DNA from: Holophaga sp.
Lineage (GTDB): Bacteria; Acidobacteriota; Holophagae; Holophagales; Holophagaceae
Length of the DNA: 25,345 nucleotides
Direction of reading: 5' to 3'
Assembly: GCA_031292735.1 (NCBI GenBank)
Contig: JARLGP010000275.1
Location: 1-25,345 of the forward strand
The position numbers were made by a program, and so were the translations under genes. Shown one piece after another: positions 16,870-25,345 of this stretch; position 1 is the stretch's first letter, and every line of letters begins with the position of its first letter. The notes under the pieces were generated by a model that saw only the letters and a program-made list of their open reading frames with translations, made no database searches and had not been told where the DNA came from.

Positions 16870-16882
16870 GTCACAATGTGAC
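16870..16882. promoter_or_regulatory. GTCACA-A-TGTGAC dyad upstream of Pta-Buk
   Basis: GTCACA (16870-16875) and TGTGAC (16877-16882) form a perfect 6-bp inverted repeat around one base. Its centre is about 41 bp before the start predicted from TACAAT (16905-16910). That is the class II activator position, and the promoter has no -35 box, so an activator there would make sense. The half-sites resemble CRP/FNR family half-sites but in closer spacing. Binding protein unknown. Confidence 0.45.
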
Positions 16883-16904
16883 CTACTCCCTTGGGGCGGG
16901 CCGC

Positions 16905-16910
16905 TACAAT
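16905..16910 (+). promoter_or_regulatory. -10 box (TACAAT) of Pta-Buk
   Basis: TACAAT matches five of six -10 consensus bases, 23 bp before the ATG. No TTGACA-like element lies 16-18 bp upstream. The same TACAAT stands before the SDR and clpS genes. Confidence 0.4.
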
Positions 16911-16933
16911 CCTCCGGTCCCAAGGGGTTTTAT

Positions 16934-19150
16934 ATGTTCGATATCGAAGGGTCCTTCGACCGGCAATTGCTCACCAGCGGCAAGTCCAGGCCGACCATCC
17001 TGTTCCCCGAAGCCCTGGACCCGCGCATCATCGAAGCCGCCTGCCACCTCACCCGGTTCGCCCGGCCGGTGTTCCTGGCTTCGGAGCAGGCGGTGCGCGA
17101 CACCGCGGCCCGGACCCTGCCCGACCTGGACCCCACCCGGCTGGCCTTCGCCCTGGCCGAAAGCGCCTTCGTGGACATCCCCAGCCACCCGGAGCTGGTG
17201 GAGGAGTTCGCCCAGGCGCACATGGAGAACGGCCGGCGCGAAGGCCGGGAGATCAGCCTGGCCGAGGCCCGGGAGTTCGCCAGCCAGCCGGTGAACTTCG
17301 GCATCCTGGCGGTGGCCCAGGGCCACGGCGACACCGTGGTGGGCGGCGCCGCCTCCAACGAGAACCAGTTCTTCCGCCCCATGGTGCGCATGCTGGCAGC
17401 CCAGGCGGACTGCTGCGAAGCGGGCGTGTTCGTGCTGCCCGACGAGCATCCCGACAACGTGTTCGCCCAGAACATCGTGGTGTTCGGCGACGTGGGGGTG
17501 AACGCCACCATGACACCGGAACTGCTGGCCAAGGTGGCCGTGGGCACCTGCGCCGTGGCCCGCGACCTCATTCCCGAAGACGTGCTGCCCCACATCCACG
17601 GCGCCATCGTGTCCCATTCCAACCGCGGCTCGGACGAGGGCCCCTCCCCCGCCCTGGTGCGCCAGGCCACCCAGCTGGTGCCGGCCCTGCTGGAGGAGCG
17701 CATGGGCCGGGGCAAGCGCTACCAGTCCATCAGCATCCAGGGCGAGGTGAAGGTGAGCGTCGCCCTGAGCAGGCGTTCGGCCACCTACTACCAGCCCGGG
17801 CAGGACCTGCCCTGGCCCGGGGCGGCCAACGTGATCATCTGCCCCAACCTGGACATGGGCAGCATGCTCTACCACCTCTACGCCATCCGCTTCCCCGACG
17901 CCAAGAAGTTCCCGGTGATGTTCGGCCTGCGCTTCAAGGGCGTGGACCTGGCCATGGACTGCACCCCCGAGGACATCCGGCTGGCAGTGAAGGCCTCCGT
18001 GGTGCGCATGTACCGCTACGGCGCCTGGCGGGAGACGCCCAAGGACACCTTCTTCCGCCGCTACCGGGTGCTGGCCATCAACCCCGGCTCCACCTCCACC
18101 AAGATCGCCGTCTACGAAGGCGAGCACGAGCGCTTCACCCAGGAACTGCAGCACACCGCCGAGGAGCTCAAGCCCTTCGAGGGCCAGCCGGTCACCGCCC
18201 AGTTCGGCTTCCGCAAGGACGCCATCCTGGCCTTCCTGGCCCAGAGCGGCCTGGACGTGGCCGGCCTGGACGCGGTGGCCGGCCGCGGCGGCGTGCTCTG
18301 GCCGGTGGCGCACGGCACCTACACCGTCAACGAGACCATGGCCCAGGACCTGCTGGACGGCGTGCAGGGCGACCACGCCTCCAACCTGGGCGGCCTGATC
18401 GCCCGGGAGCTGCTGGTGGGCAGCGGCCGGCCCGCCTTCATCGTCGACCCGGTGGTGGTGGACGAAGTCCCGGCCCGGGCCAAGATCACCGGCATCAAGG
18501 CCATCCGGCGCATCGTGATCAGCCACGCGCTCAACCAGATCGCCACCGCGCGCCGCTACGCCGAGGAGCAGCAGACCTTCTACGAGCGGATCAACGTGAT
18601 CGTGGCGCACATGGGCGGCGGCATCTCGGTGGGCGCGCACCACCACGGCCACTACCAGGACGTGAACAACGCCCTGGACGGCGAAGGCCCGTTCACCCCC
18701 CAGCGTTCCGGCTCGCTGCCGGTGGGCCAGCTCATCGAGCTGTGCTTTTCCGGCCAGTACACCCACGACCAGCTGAAGAAGCTCAACAAGGGCAGCGGCG
18801 GCCTCATCGACCTGCTGGGCACCGCCGACCTGCGCGAGCTGGAGCGGCGCTACCAGACCGGCGAGGCCGAGGTGGTGGAGGTCATGGACGCCATGGCCTA
18901 CCAGATCGCCAAGTGGATCACCTCCATGCTGCCGGCCTTCGACGGCGAGAAGGTGGACCAGATCCTCCTCACCGGCGGCATGGCCCGCTGCAAGCCCACG
19001 GTGGCCTATATCCAGCGCGCCGTCGCGGCTGCCGGAAGCGGCGTCACCGTCTACCCGGGCGAGAACGAGATGGCCGCCCTGGCCAAGGGGGCTCTGCGGG
19101 TGCTGTCGGGCAAGGAAGCGCCCAGGGTCTATACCGGACGGAAGCGGTAG
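16934..19150 (+). CDS. Phosphate acyltransferase-butyrate kinase fusion
   Basis: A 738-residue bifunctional enzyme. Residues 1 to about 370 are a PTA_PTB phosphotransacylase ('TILFPEALDPRIIEAA', 'VNFGILAVAQGHGDTVVGGA', 'QGEVKVSVALS', 'ANVIICPNLDMGSMLYHL'). From Tyr377 a complete butyrate kinase follows (VLAINPGSTSTKIAVYEG with the phosphate-binding loop at 383-390, 'VAHMGGGISVGAHHHG', 'DQILLTGGMA'). Acyl-CoA plus phosphate would become acyl-phosphate and then acid plus ATP, with possible channelling between the two sites. The kinase half belongs to the ASKHA butyrate/branched-chain kinase group, not AckA; the transferase half looks more Pta-like than Ptb-like, so the acyl chain preferred is uncertain. 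AAGGGG is six bases before the ATG. There is no frameshift or stop at the joint. Confidence 0.88.
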   Translation: MFDIEGSFDRQLLTSGKSRPTILFPEALDPRIIEAACHLTRFARPVFLASEQAVRDTAARTLPDLDPTRLAFALAESAFVDIPSHPELVEEFAQAHMENGRREGREISLAEAREFASQPVNFGILAVAQGHGDTVVGGAASNENQFFRPMVRMLAAQADCCEAGVFVLPDEHPDNVFAQNIVVFGDVGVNATMTPELLAKVAVGTCAVARDLIPEDVLPHIHGAIVSHSNRGSDEGPSPALVRQATQLVPALLEERMGRGKRYQSISIQGEVKVSVALSRRSATYYQPGQDLPWPGAANVIICPNLDMGSMLYHLYAIRFPDAKKFPVMFGLRFKGVDLAMDCTPEDIRLAVKASVVRMYRYGAWRETPKDTFFRRYRVLAINPGSTSTKIAVYEGEHERFTQELQHTAEELKPFEGQPVTAQFGFRKDAILAFLAQSGLDVAGLDAVAGRGGVLWPVAHGTYTVNETMAQDLLDGVQGDHASNLGGLIARELLVGSGRPAFIVDPVVVDEVPARAKITGIKAIRRIVISHALNQIATARRYAEEQQTFYERINVIVAHMGGGISVGAHHHGHYQDVNNALDGEGPFTPQRSGSLPVGQLIELCFSGQYTHDQLKKLNKGSGGLIDLLGTADLRELERRYQTGEAEVVEVMDAMAYQIAKWITSMLPAFDGEKVDQILLTGGMARCKPTVAYIQRAVAAAGSGVTVYPGENEMAALAKGALRVLSGKEAPRVYTGRKR

Positions 19151-19154
19151 GGGG

Positions 19155-19670
19155 TCATCTCAGCGTCAGGAATACTTTCTCGGGCTTGCCCTTGGGTGTG
19201 TTGCCCTCGCCGAAATTGGCCTTGTCGAAGGCGACCAGCCCCTTGTCCGAACTGTTCTGGTAGGCGATGGCGGTTTCCGGGCCCTTGAACCATTTCGTCA
19301 GGGCGAAGGTGCCGTTGACCGTGACCGTGGTCTTGTTGTCGGTGCGGCCCTTGACGAAATCCAGCCGGACCGACACCTTGCGGTCCTTGGGATAGAACAC
19401 GAGCCAGTAGTTCTTGCCCTGCTTGAAGGTGAAGGTGGCTCCCTCCTCCTTCAGCTCCTTGGCTTCCCTGGTATTCACATTGTTCAGGGAGCTATAGACA
19501 GGCTCGGTGTCATAGATCTTGCACTTGCCGTCCTCGGCGGGGCTCGCCTTGGTCACCGTCCAGGGGGCCTGGAGGCCGATGACCTTGATCAGGCATGGCT
19601 TGCTATCGGCCCAGGCGGCCGCCGTCACGCCGGCCACGACCAGGGCAAGTCGAAAATTCTTGTTCAGCAT
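19155..19670 (-). CDS. Secreted protein of unknown family, member A
   Basis: A 171-residue exported protein I cannot assign. The signal peptide (1-21) ends AWA-DS. The mature chain is Lys-rich and probably all-beta, with landmarks PWTV (36-39), GKCKIY (48-53), a Glu/Lys stretch, and NYWLVFYP (87-94), followed by 'VSVRLDFVKG'. Two cysteines (26 and 50) could form a disulphide in the periplasm. The protein at 20454 shares this order of motifs, so they are paralogues. AGGAG lies four bases before the ATG. It diverges from the other two genes of the cluster and converges on the Pta-Buk gene with a 4-bp gap. Confidence 0.75.
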   Translation of the reverse strand: MLNKNFRLALVVAGVTAAAWADSKPCLIKVIGLQAPWTVTKASPAEDGKCKIYDTEPVYSSLNNVNTREAKELKEEGATFTFKQGKNYWLVFYPKDRKVSVRLDFVKGRTDNKTTVTVNGTFALTKWFKGPETAIAYQNSSDKGLVAFDKANFGEGNTPKGKPEKVFLTLR

Positions 19671-19748
19671 GGAGCTCCTTTTTCGGGCGAAGGGGCCGAG
19701 TCCACGGCCTGAGATGGGTGCCGACAACTTAATGTATATTTTATTCAA

Positions 19749-19775
19749 GTCAAGCCTTTGAAGGGCGTGCTTGAC
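19749..19775. promoter_or_regulatory. Dyad in the divergent control region
   Basis: GTCAAGC (19749-19755) and GCTTGAC (19769-19775) are perfect 7-bp inverted arms with a 13-bp spacer, at the centre of the AT-rich gap between the divergent genes at 19670 and 19828. The right arm overlaps the plus-strand -35 box and the left arm reads TTGAC on the other strand. It may be an operator shared by both directions, or simply two back-to-back -35 elements. Confidence 0.4.
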
Positions 19776-19798
19776 AGCCAGAATGAAATAATTATATT
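19771..19798 (+). promoter_or_regulatory. Strong sigma-70 promoter for secreted genes B and C
   Basis: TTGACA (19771-19776), a perfect -35, and TATATT (19793-19798), five of six at -10, are 16 bp apart. The start would be near 19805, 23 bases before the ATG at 19828. This is the best promoter in the window. On the minus strand TATACA (19733-19738) is a possible -10 for gene A. Confidence 0.7.
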
Positions 19799-19827
19799 TC
19801 TGCCTACCAACCCATCTAGGAGGACGG

Positions 19828-20424
19828 ATGCGAATGCGATCCCTGGCGCTCACCCTGCTGACCGGTCTGTTTGCCGTCCATGGCGCGTTCCTGCTGGCCC
19901 AGGCCAAGGAGACCGCAGTCGACAAGGAGCGCCGGAAGGGACTCACCATCACCAACAATTCCACCGATCCCTGGCAGGTCGGGGTAGATCCCGCAACCAC
20001 CATGAACGGCGAAATCGAGATCCTGGAATTGAATGCCGCCCAGACCGGCTTCAACAAGAAGGGCAAGCTGAAAGGAACGGCGAAACTGACCATCGCGCCG
20101 GACGGGGAGATCCTGCTCAGCCCGGTTCCGCCCAGGAAATGGTTTGGGCTGGTGAAAACCGGCGTGGATTTTTCCGGCAAGTTCTATCTGCAGGATGCCA
20201 GGAACGGCAAGCTGTCCTTCACCATGGAACGGGCCAGCAAAGGCAAGACCGACGACAAGACCTGCTACTTCACCTTTGCTCCGGATTTTGAAGCCTTCCG
20301 CTACGAAGCCGTCCTGTCGCTGACTCCGGGCGAGGGGGCCTTCGCCAACAAATACGTGAACCCCATCCATATCATCGGGGTCCGGCTGCCCCCGCCCAAG
20401 GGGAAAACCAACAAGAGCGAGTAA
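19828..20424 (+). CDS. Secreted protein of unknown family, member B
   Basis: A 198-residue exported protein I do not recognise. The signal peptide covers about 1-26 (core LALTLLTGLFAVHGAFLLAQA). The mature part is Lys-rich and beta-prone: LTITNNSTDPWQVGVDP (39-55), 'GFNKKGKLKGTAKLTI', 'KWFGLVKTGVDFSGKFYL', then 'GKTDDKTCYFTF'. Placement of PW near the start and a 'TDxKT' strand near the end weakly recall proteins A and C, so it may be a distant relative. There is one mature cysteine. AGGAGG is four bases before the ATG. It is followed 29 bp later by gene C on the same strand. GC is low for the window (about 58% over the 60 bases from 20041, against about 72% from 17281, my counts). Confidence 0.75.
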   Translation: MRMRSLALTLLTGLFAVHGAFLLAQAKETAVDKERRKGLTITNNSTDPWQVGVDPATTMNGEIEILELNAAQTGFNKKGKLKGTAKLTIAPDGEILLSPVPPRKWFGLVKTGVDFSGKFYLQDARNGKLSFTMERASKGKTDDKTCYFTFAPDFEAFRYEAVLSLTPGEGAFANKYVNPIHIIGVRLPPPKGKTNKSE

Positions 20425-20453
20425 TGCCGCGATGGCCGCAACGGAGGAATAAA

Positions 20454-20978
20454 ATGAGATTTCCCATCATCCACACCGCCCTGATCCTGACGGGAGGCCT
20501 GCTTTGCGCGCCCCGGATGGCCCTGGCGGATTCCCTGCCCAGCCTGATCAAGCACACGGCGGTTGCCTCGCCGTGGACCGTGAGCCTCGTGGGGGGCACC
20601 GGGAAACTGGGCAAATGCAAAATCTACAACGTCAAGCCGGTGTACAACGATGACGATGACATCACCACCAAGCCGGTGCGCGAGTTGAAGGAAGGCAACA
20701 TCACGTCCTTCACCTTCGACCGGAACAAGGACTACTGGATCGTGTTCTTCCCCAGGGTCGGCCTGGTCAACGTGGAATTGAAATTCACCAAGGACAAGGA
20801 CAGCAAGACCGCCGGCCTGACCGTCACCGGCATCAACATCGCCGACAAGGCCGGCATTGATCTGCCGGTCACCTTCACCACCACCAACCCCAAGGCCACC
20901 TGGGAAAAGCGCAACTACCTGAAAGGCCTGGGGGAGCTCATTTCCGGCAAGCCGGCTCCCTTCATCAAGCTGGATTGA
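20454..20978 (+). CDS. Secreted protein of unknown family, member C
   Basis: A 174-residue exported protein. The signal peptide (about 1-26) ends MALA-DS. Landmarks match protein A in order and spacing: SLIK (30-33; CLIK in A), PWTV (40-43), GKCKIY (53-58), PVY, RELKE, and DYWIVFFP (93-100), followed by 'VNVELKF'. Where A has two cysteines, C keeps only Cys55 in the mature chain. An acidic DDDD run (66-69) replaces a loop. GGAGGA precedes the ATG. It is co-transcribed with B and convergent with ptb. No enzyme motif is visible; a structural, binding or toxin-like role is equally possible. Confidence 0.75.
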   Translation: MRFPIIHTALILTGGLLCAPRMALADSLPSLIKHTAVASPWTVSLVGGTGKLGKCKIYNVKPVYNDDDDITTKPVRELKEGNITSFTFDRNKDYWIVFFPRVGLVNVELKFTKDKDSKTAGLTVTGINIADKAGIDLPVTFTTTNPKATWEKRNYLKGLGELISGKPAPFIKLD

Positions 20979-20990
20979 GCGTCCGGCCGG

Positions 20991-21896
20991 TCATTTGGCC
21001 GTGAGCGCCGCCAGGGTGATGGAGTAGAGCTTGGTCAGCACGCTGTCGCCCCGGGACGACAGGATGCAGGGCGCCTGGGCCCCGGTCACCATGGCCGCCA
21101 TCTCGCAGCCGCACAGCTTGCTGCTGGTCTTGTAGAACACGTTGCCGGCATCGATGTTGGGGAACACCAGGCAATCCGCGTTGCCGGCCACCGCGCCGCC
21201 CACGCCCTTGGTGGCGGCGGCTTCCGGATCGATGGCCACGTCCAGCGCCATGGGCCCGTCCACCAGGGCGCCCTTGATCTGGCCCCGCTCGGCCATCTTG
21301 GCCAGGATGGCCGCGTCCACGGTGGCCTGCATCTTGGGCAGCACCTGTTCCGTGGCGGCGATCACCGCCACCTTGGGCTGGGCGATGCCCAGGGCCTGGG
21401 CCACCGCGATGCAGTAGTTGGTGATGGCCAGCTTCTCCTTCAGCTCGGGATAGGGCACCACCGCCATGTCGCCGCAGATGAGCAGCTTCGGGTAGCGGGC
21501 ATGCTCGATGATCGCCACGTGGGAAAGGATCGCCCCGGGAGTCAGCAGCCCGGCCTCCTTGTTCAGGATGGCCCGCATGTACTTGTCCGTGCTCACCAGG
21601 CCCTTCATGAGGATCTGGCACTCCCCGGAGCGCACCATGGCCACCGCCCTGGCCGTGGCGGCGGTGTCCACCGGCTCGTGCACGATCCGGAATCCGGCCG
21701 GATCGATGCCCAGCTCCTGGCACCGTTCGCGGATCGCCCGCTCGTCGCCCACCAGGGTGGCGTCGACGATGCCCCGCTGCACCGCGTCGTGCACCGCCTG
21801 GATGGTGTGGGCATCGTTGGCGAAGGCGGCGGCCAGGCGTTTCTTGGGCCTGGACTGCACGGCTGCGAGCATCTGTTCGAGACGGGTGATGGCCAT
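20991..21896 (-). CDS. ptb: Phosphate butyryltransferase
   Basis: A 301-residue stand-alone PTA_PTB enzyme, the normal Ptb length. Segments match the family: 'ATLVGDERAIRERC', 'ILMKGLVSTDKYMRAIL' (95-111), 'LSHVAIIEHARYPKLLICGD', 'ALVDGPMALDVAIDPEAA' and 'VFPNIDAGNVFYKTSSK' near the end. It exchanges CoA for phosphate on butyryl- or branched-chain acyl-CoA. The product could be used by the kinase half of the fusion at 16934, which would give this strain two phosphotransacylases and one visible kinase. GAGG lies six bases before the ATG. Transcribed divergently from the SDR gene. Confidence 0.88.
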   Translation of the reverse strand: MAITRLEQMLAAVQSRPKKRLAAAFANDAHTIQAVHDAVQRGIVDATLVGDERAIRERCQELGIDPAGFRIVHEPVDTAATARAVAMVRSGECQILMKGLVSTDKYMRAILNKEAGLLTPGAILSHVAIIEHARYPKLLICGDMAVVPYPELKEKLAITNYCIAVAQALGIAQPKVAVIAATEQVLPKMQATVDAAILAKMAERGQIKGALVDGPMALDVAIDPEAAATKGVGGAVAGNADCLVFPNIDAGNVFYKTSSKLCGCEMAAMVTGAQAPCILSSRGDSVLTKLYSITLAALTAK

Positions 21897-21981
21897 GAGA
21901 GTCCTCTGGGAAAAAATTCAATGGAGGCAAGTTTACCAGGGCATGGCAACCGGCCGGAGTGATGCCGGTCAAGGGGCCGGC

Positions 21982-21987
21982 TACAAT
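21982..21987 (+). promoter_or_regulatory. -10 box (TACAAT) of the SDR gene
   Basis: TACAAT in the context GGCCGGCTACAATCTGGG, 40 bp before the SDR ATG. There is no recognisable -35. Confidence 0.35.
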
Positions 21988-22027
21988 CTGGGTTCCGCAA
22001 CTCCCTGCGGTCCCTGGAAGACTCCCC

Positions 22028-22690
22028 ATGGCCAAACCCCTGGCAGTGATCGTCGGCGCCGGCCCCGGCATCGGCCTGGCGGTGGCCCGCCGGTTCCGGC
22101 TGGGCGGGTTCGCGCTGGCCGTGGTTTCCCGCCCGGCGGATCCGCTGGCGGAGTTCCAGGCCGCCCTGGAGGGCCCGGAGGCCGGGGCGGCGCTGGTGCT
22201 GGGCGCGGACCTGGCCCGGGAGCAGCAGCTGCGGGGCGCGCTGGCCGCCATCGAAGCCTGGGCCGGCCACCCGGAGGTGCTGGTCTACAACGCCTCGGCC
22301 GGCGCCCCCGGGCCCGCCGCCGACCTGGATCCGGCCCGGCTCTCGGCCGATCTCCAGGTGAGCGTCGGCTCGGCCCTGGCCGCGGCGCGCTGGGCGCTCC
22401 CGGCCATGCGCCGGGCCGGGCGCGGCACCCTGCTGTTCACCGGCGGCGGGCTGGCCCTGGGGCCCCAGGCCGGGCTGGCCGCCGCCTCCCTGGGCAAGGC
22501 GGCCCTGCGCAGCCTGGCCCTCTCGCTGGGGCAGGAACTGGCGCCGGAGGGGATCCATGCCGCCACGGTCACCGTCTGCGGGTTCGTCCAGCCGGACACC
22601 CGCTTCGCCCCCGACCTGATTGCTCAAGTCTTTTGGGATCTATATTTACAGAAACAGGACGGTTGGGAGACGGAACGGATCCTGCGCTAG
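22028..22690 (+). CDS. Atypical short-chain dehydrogenase/reductase
   Basis: A 220-residue Rossmann-fold protein of the SDR superfamily. The cofactor loop GAGPGIG (10-16) and the NAS motif (88-90, in place of NNAG) are present. The active site is altered: the strand normally ending in the catalytic Ser reads LLFTGGG (135-141), and the YxxxK position reads A-S-L-G-K, with Lys157 kept but Ala153 where Tyr should be. This combination (TGGG plus tyrosine-less GKAALRSLA) seems to be a conserved subfamily rather than decay. It probably binds NAD(P) but may not catalyse ordinary carbonyl reduction. GGAAG lies seven bases before the ATG. clpS follows 52 bp downstream with its own promoter. Confidence 0.82.
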   Translation: MAKPLAVIVGAGPGIGLAVARRFRLGGFALAVVSRPADPLAEFQAALEGPEAGAALVLGADLAREQQLRGALAAIEAWAGHPEVLVYNASAGAPGPAADLDPARLSADLQVSVGSALAAARWALPAMRRAGRGTLLFTGGGLALGPQAGLAAASLGKAALRSLALSLGQELAPEGIHAATVTVCGFVQPDTRFAPDLIAQVFWDLYLQKQDGWETERILR

Positions 22691-22710
22691 TCCCTCCCGG
22701 CATTCCAGGT

Positions 22711-22716
22711 ACAATA
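22711..22716 (+). promoter_or_regulatory. -10 box (TACAAT) of clpS-clpA
   Basis: TACAAT followed by AAAGG, 26 bp before the clpS ATG, predicts a leader of about 20 bases. No -35 match is present. Confidence 0.4.
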
Positions 22717-22742
22717 AAGGTTGAGTCAGCGGGAACCGCAAA

Positions 22743-23075
22743 ATGACTAGGGCAAACTCGAACAAGATATTAGACAGCGCGAGCACTGGCACCAAGACCC
22801 GCACCCACCTGCGCCTGACCCCGCCGGTGCAGTGGAAGGTGATCCTGCACAACGACGATTACACCACCCAGGATTTCGTGGTGTGGATCCTGCAGAGCGT
22901 GTTCCGCAAGACCGAGCCGGAGTCCGTGCGCATCATGCTCGAGGTCCACCGCAAGGGCAAGGGCCTGGCCGGCATCTACCCGTTCGACGTGGCCGACACC
23001 AAGGCGGCCCAGGTGAAGGCCATGGCCGAAGCCAAGGAATACCCTCTCCTGTGCACCCTTGAGCCGGAGTCGTAG
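22743..23075 (+). CDS. clpS: ATP-dependent Clp protease adaptor ClpS
   Basis: A 110-residue adaptor that delivers N-degron proteins to ClpA-ClpP. After a flexible N-terminus of about 28 residues the core carries HNDDYTT (36-42) and EVHRKGKG (67-74), including the N-end-binding Asn37, Asp38, Asp39 and His69, and ends in PLLCTLEPES. The residue matching the E. coli gate Met40 is Gln43, which may change which N-terminal residues are accepted. The start has only a weak ribosome-binding site. clpA starts 23 bp after the stop, so the two are one operon. Confidence 0.93.
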   Translation: MTRANSNKILDSASTGTKTRTHLRLTPPVQWKVILHNDDYTTQDFVVWILQSVFRKTEPESVRIMLEVHRKGKGLAGIYPFDVADTKAAQVKAMAEAKEYPLLCTLEPES

Positions 23076-23098
23076 ATTGAAAGCCCCGGAGGCCTGAG

Positions 23099-25345
<2,247 letters not shown>

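Noticed and set aside
16904..18766. Minus-strand frame of 620 codons opposite the Pta-Buk fusion
   Set aside because: Low-complexity antisense shadow; the plus-strand product has intact catalytic motifs.

Overview
This is a GC-rich chromosomal window, about 70% GC in most genes. It is densely packed with protein genes on both strands and has no rRNA or tRNA that I can see. The gene content fits a fermentative or respiratory anaerobe that handles short organic acids: a flavin/Fe-S D-lactate dehydrogenase, an iron-dependent alcohol dehydrogenase, a phosphotransacylase-butyrate kinase fusion and a separate phosphate butyryltransferase. Acidobacteriota of the Holophaga/Geothrix type would be a reasonable guess. 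No marker gene proves it, so the taxonomy is inference.

Layout. 1-451: no firm gene; a hairpin-rich stretch with one weak small ORF. 452-1618 (minus): hicA-hicB followed by an overlapping DUF6941 gene, with an operator-like palindrome over the predicted hicA promoter. 1676-4030: divergent LysR regulator and MFS exporter with a T-N11-A dyad between them. 4046-4450: orphan receiver protein. 4704-7541: D-lactate dehydrogenase. 7538-10336 (minus): iron alcohol dehydrogenase and a hybrid histidine kinase in one unit. 10504-10677: small helical ORF. 10680-14006 (minus): a second hybrid kinase, the 3' stub of a metallo-beta-lactamase-fold lactonase, and a secreted DUF3798 binding protein. 14199-14723: small outer-membrane barrel. 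14725-15667 (minus): aldo/keto reductase, preceded by and apparently translationally coupled to an internally deleted malate dehydrogenase. 15759-16304: hypoxanthine phosphoribosyltransferase of the yeast Hpt1 type. 16299-16802 (minus): ferritin-like protein with two cysteines. 16934-19150: Pta-Buk fusion. 19155-20978: three small exported proteins of unknown function, two of them clear paralogues, around an AT-rich divergent promoter. 20991-21896 (minus): ptb. 22028-22690: SDR without its catalytic tyrosine. 22743 to the end: clpS and a clpA that runs off the window.

How the genes may work together. Lactate oxidation (Dld), alcohol oxidation or formation (Fe-ADH) and acyl-CoA to acyl-phosphate to acid plus ATP (Pta-Buk, Ptb) form a plausible carbon and energy theme. 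Two hybrid kinases, a receiver protein and several dyad operators suggest tight control. ClpS-ClpA is the N-degron adaptor and unfoldase pair. The candidates for something undescribed are the three-gene secreted family at 19155-20978, the Pta-Buk fusion with a CRP-like dyad at about -41, and the hicAB-DUF6941 operon. Two gene stubs (lactonase, malate dehydrogenase) show that this region has lost genes by deletion.
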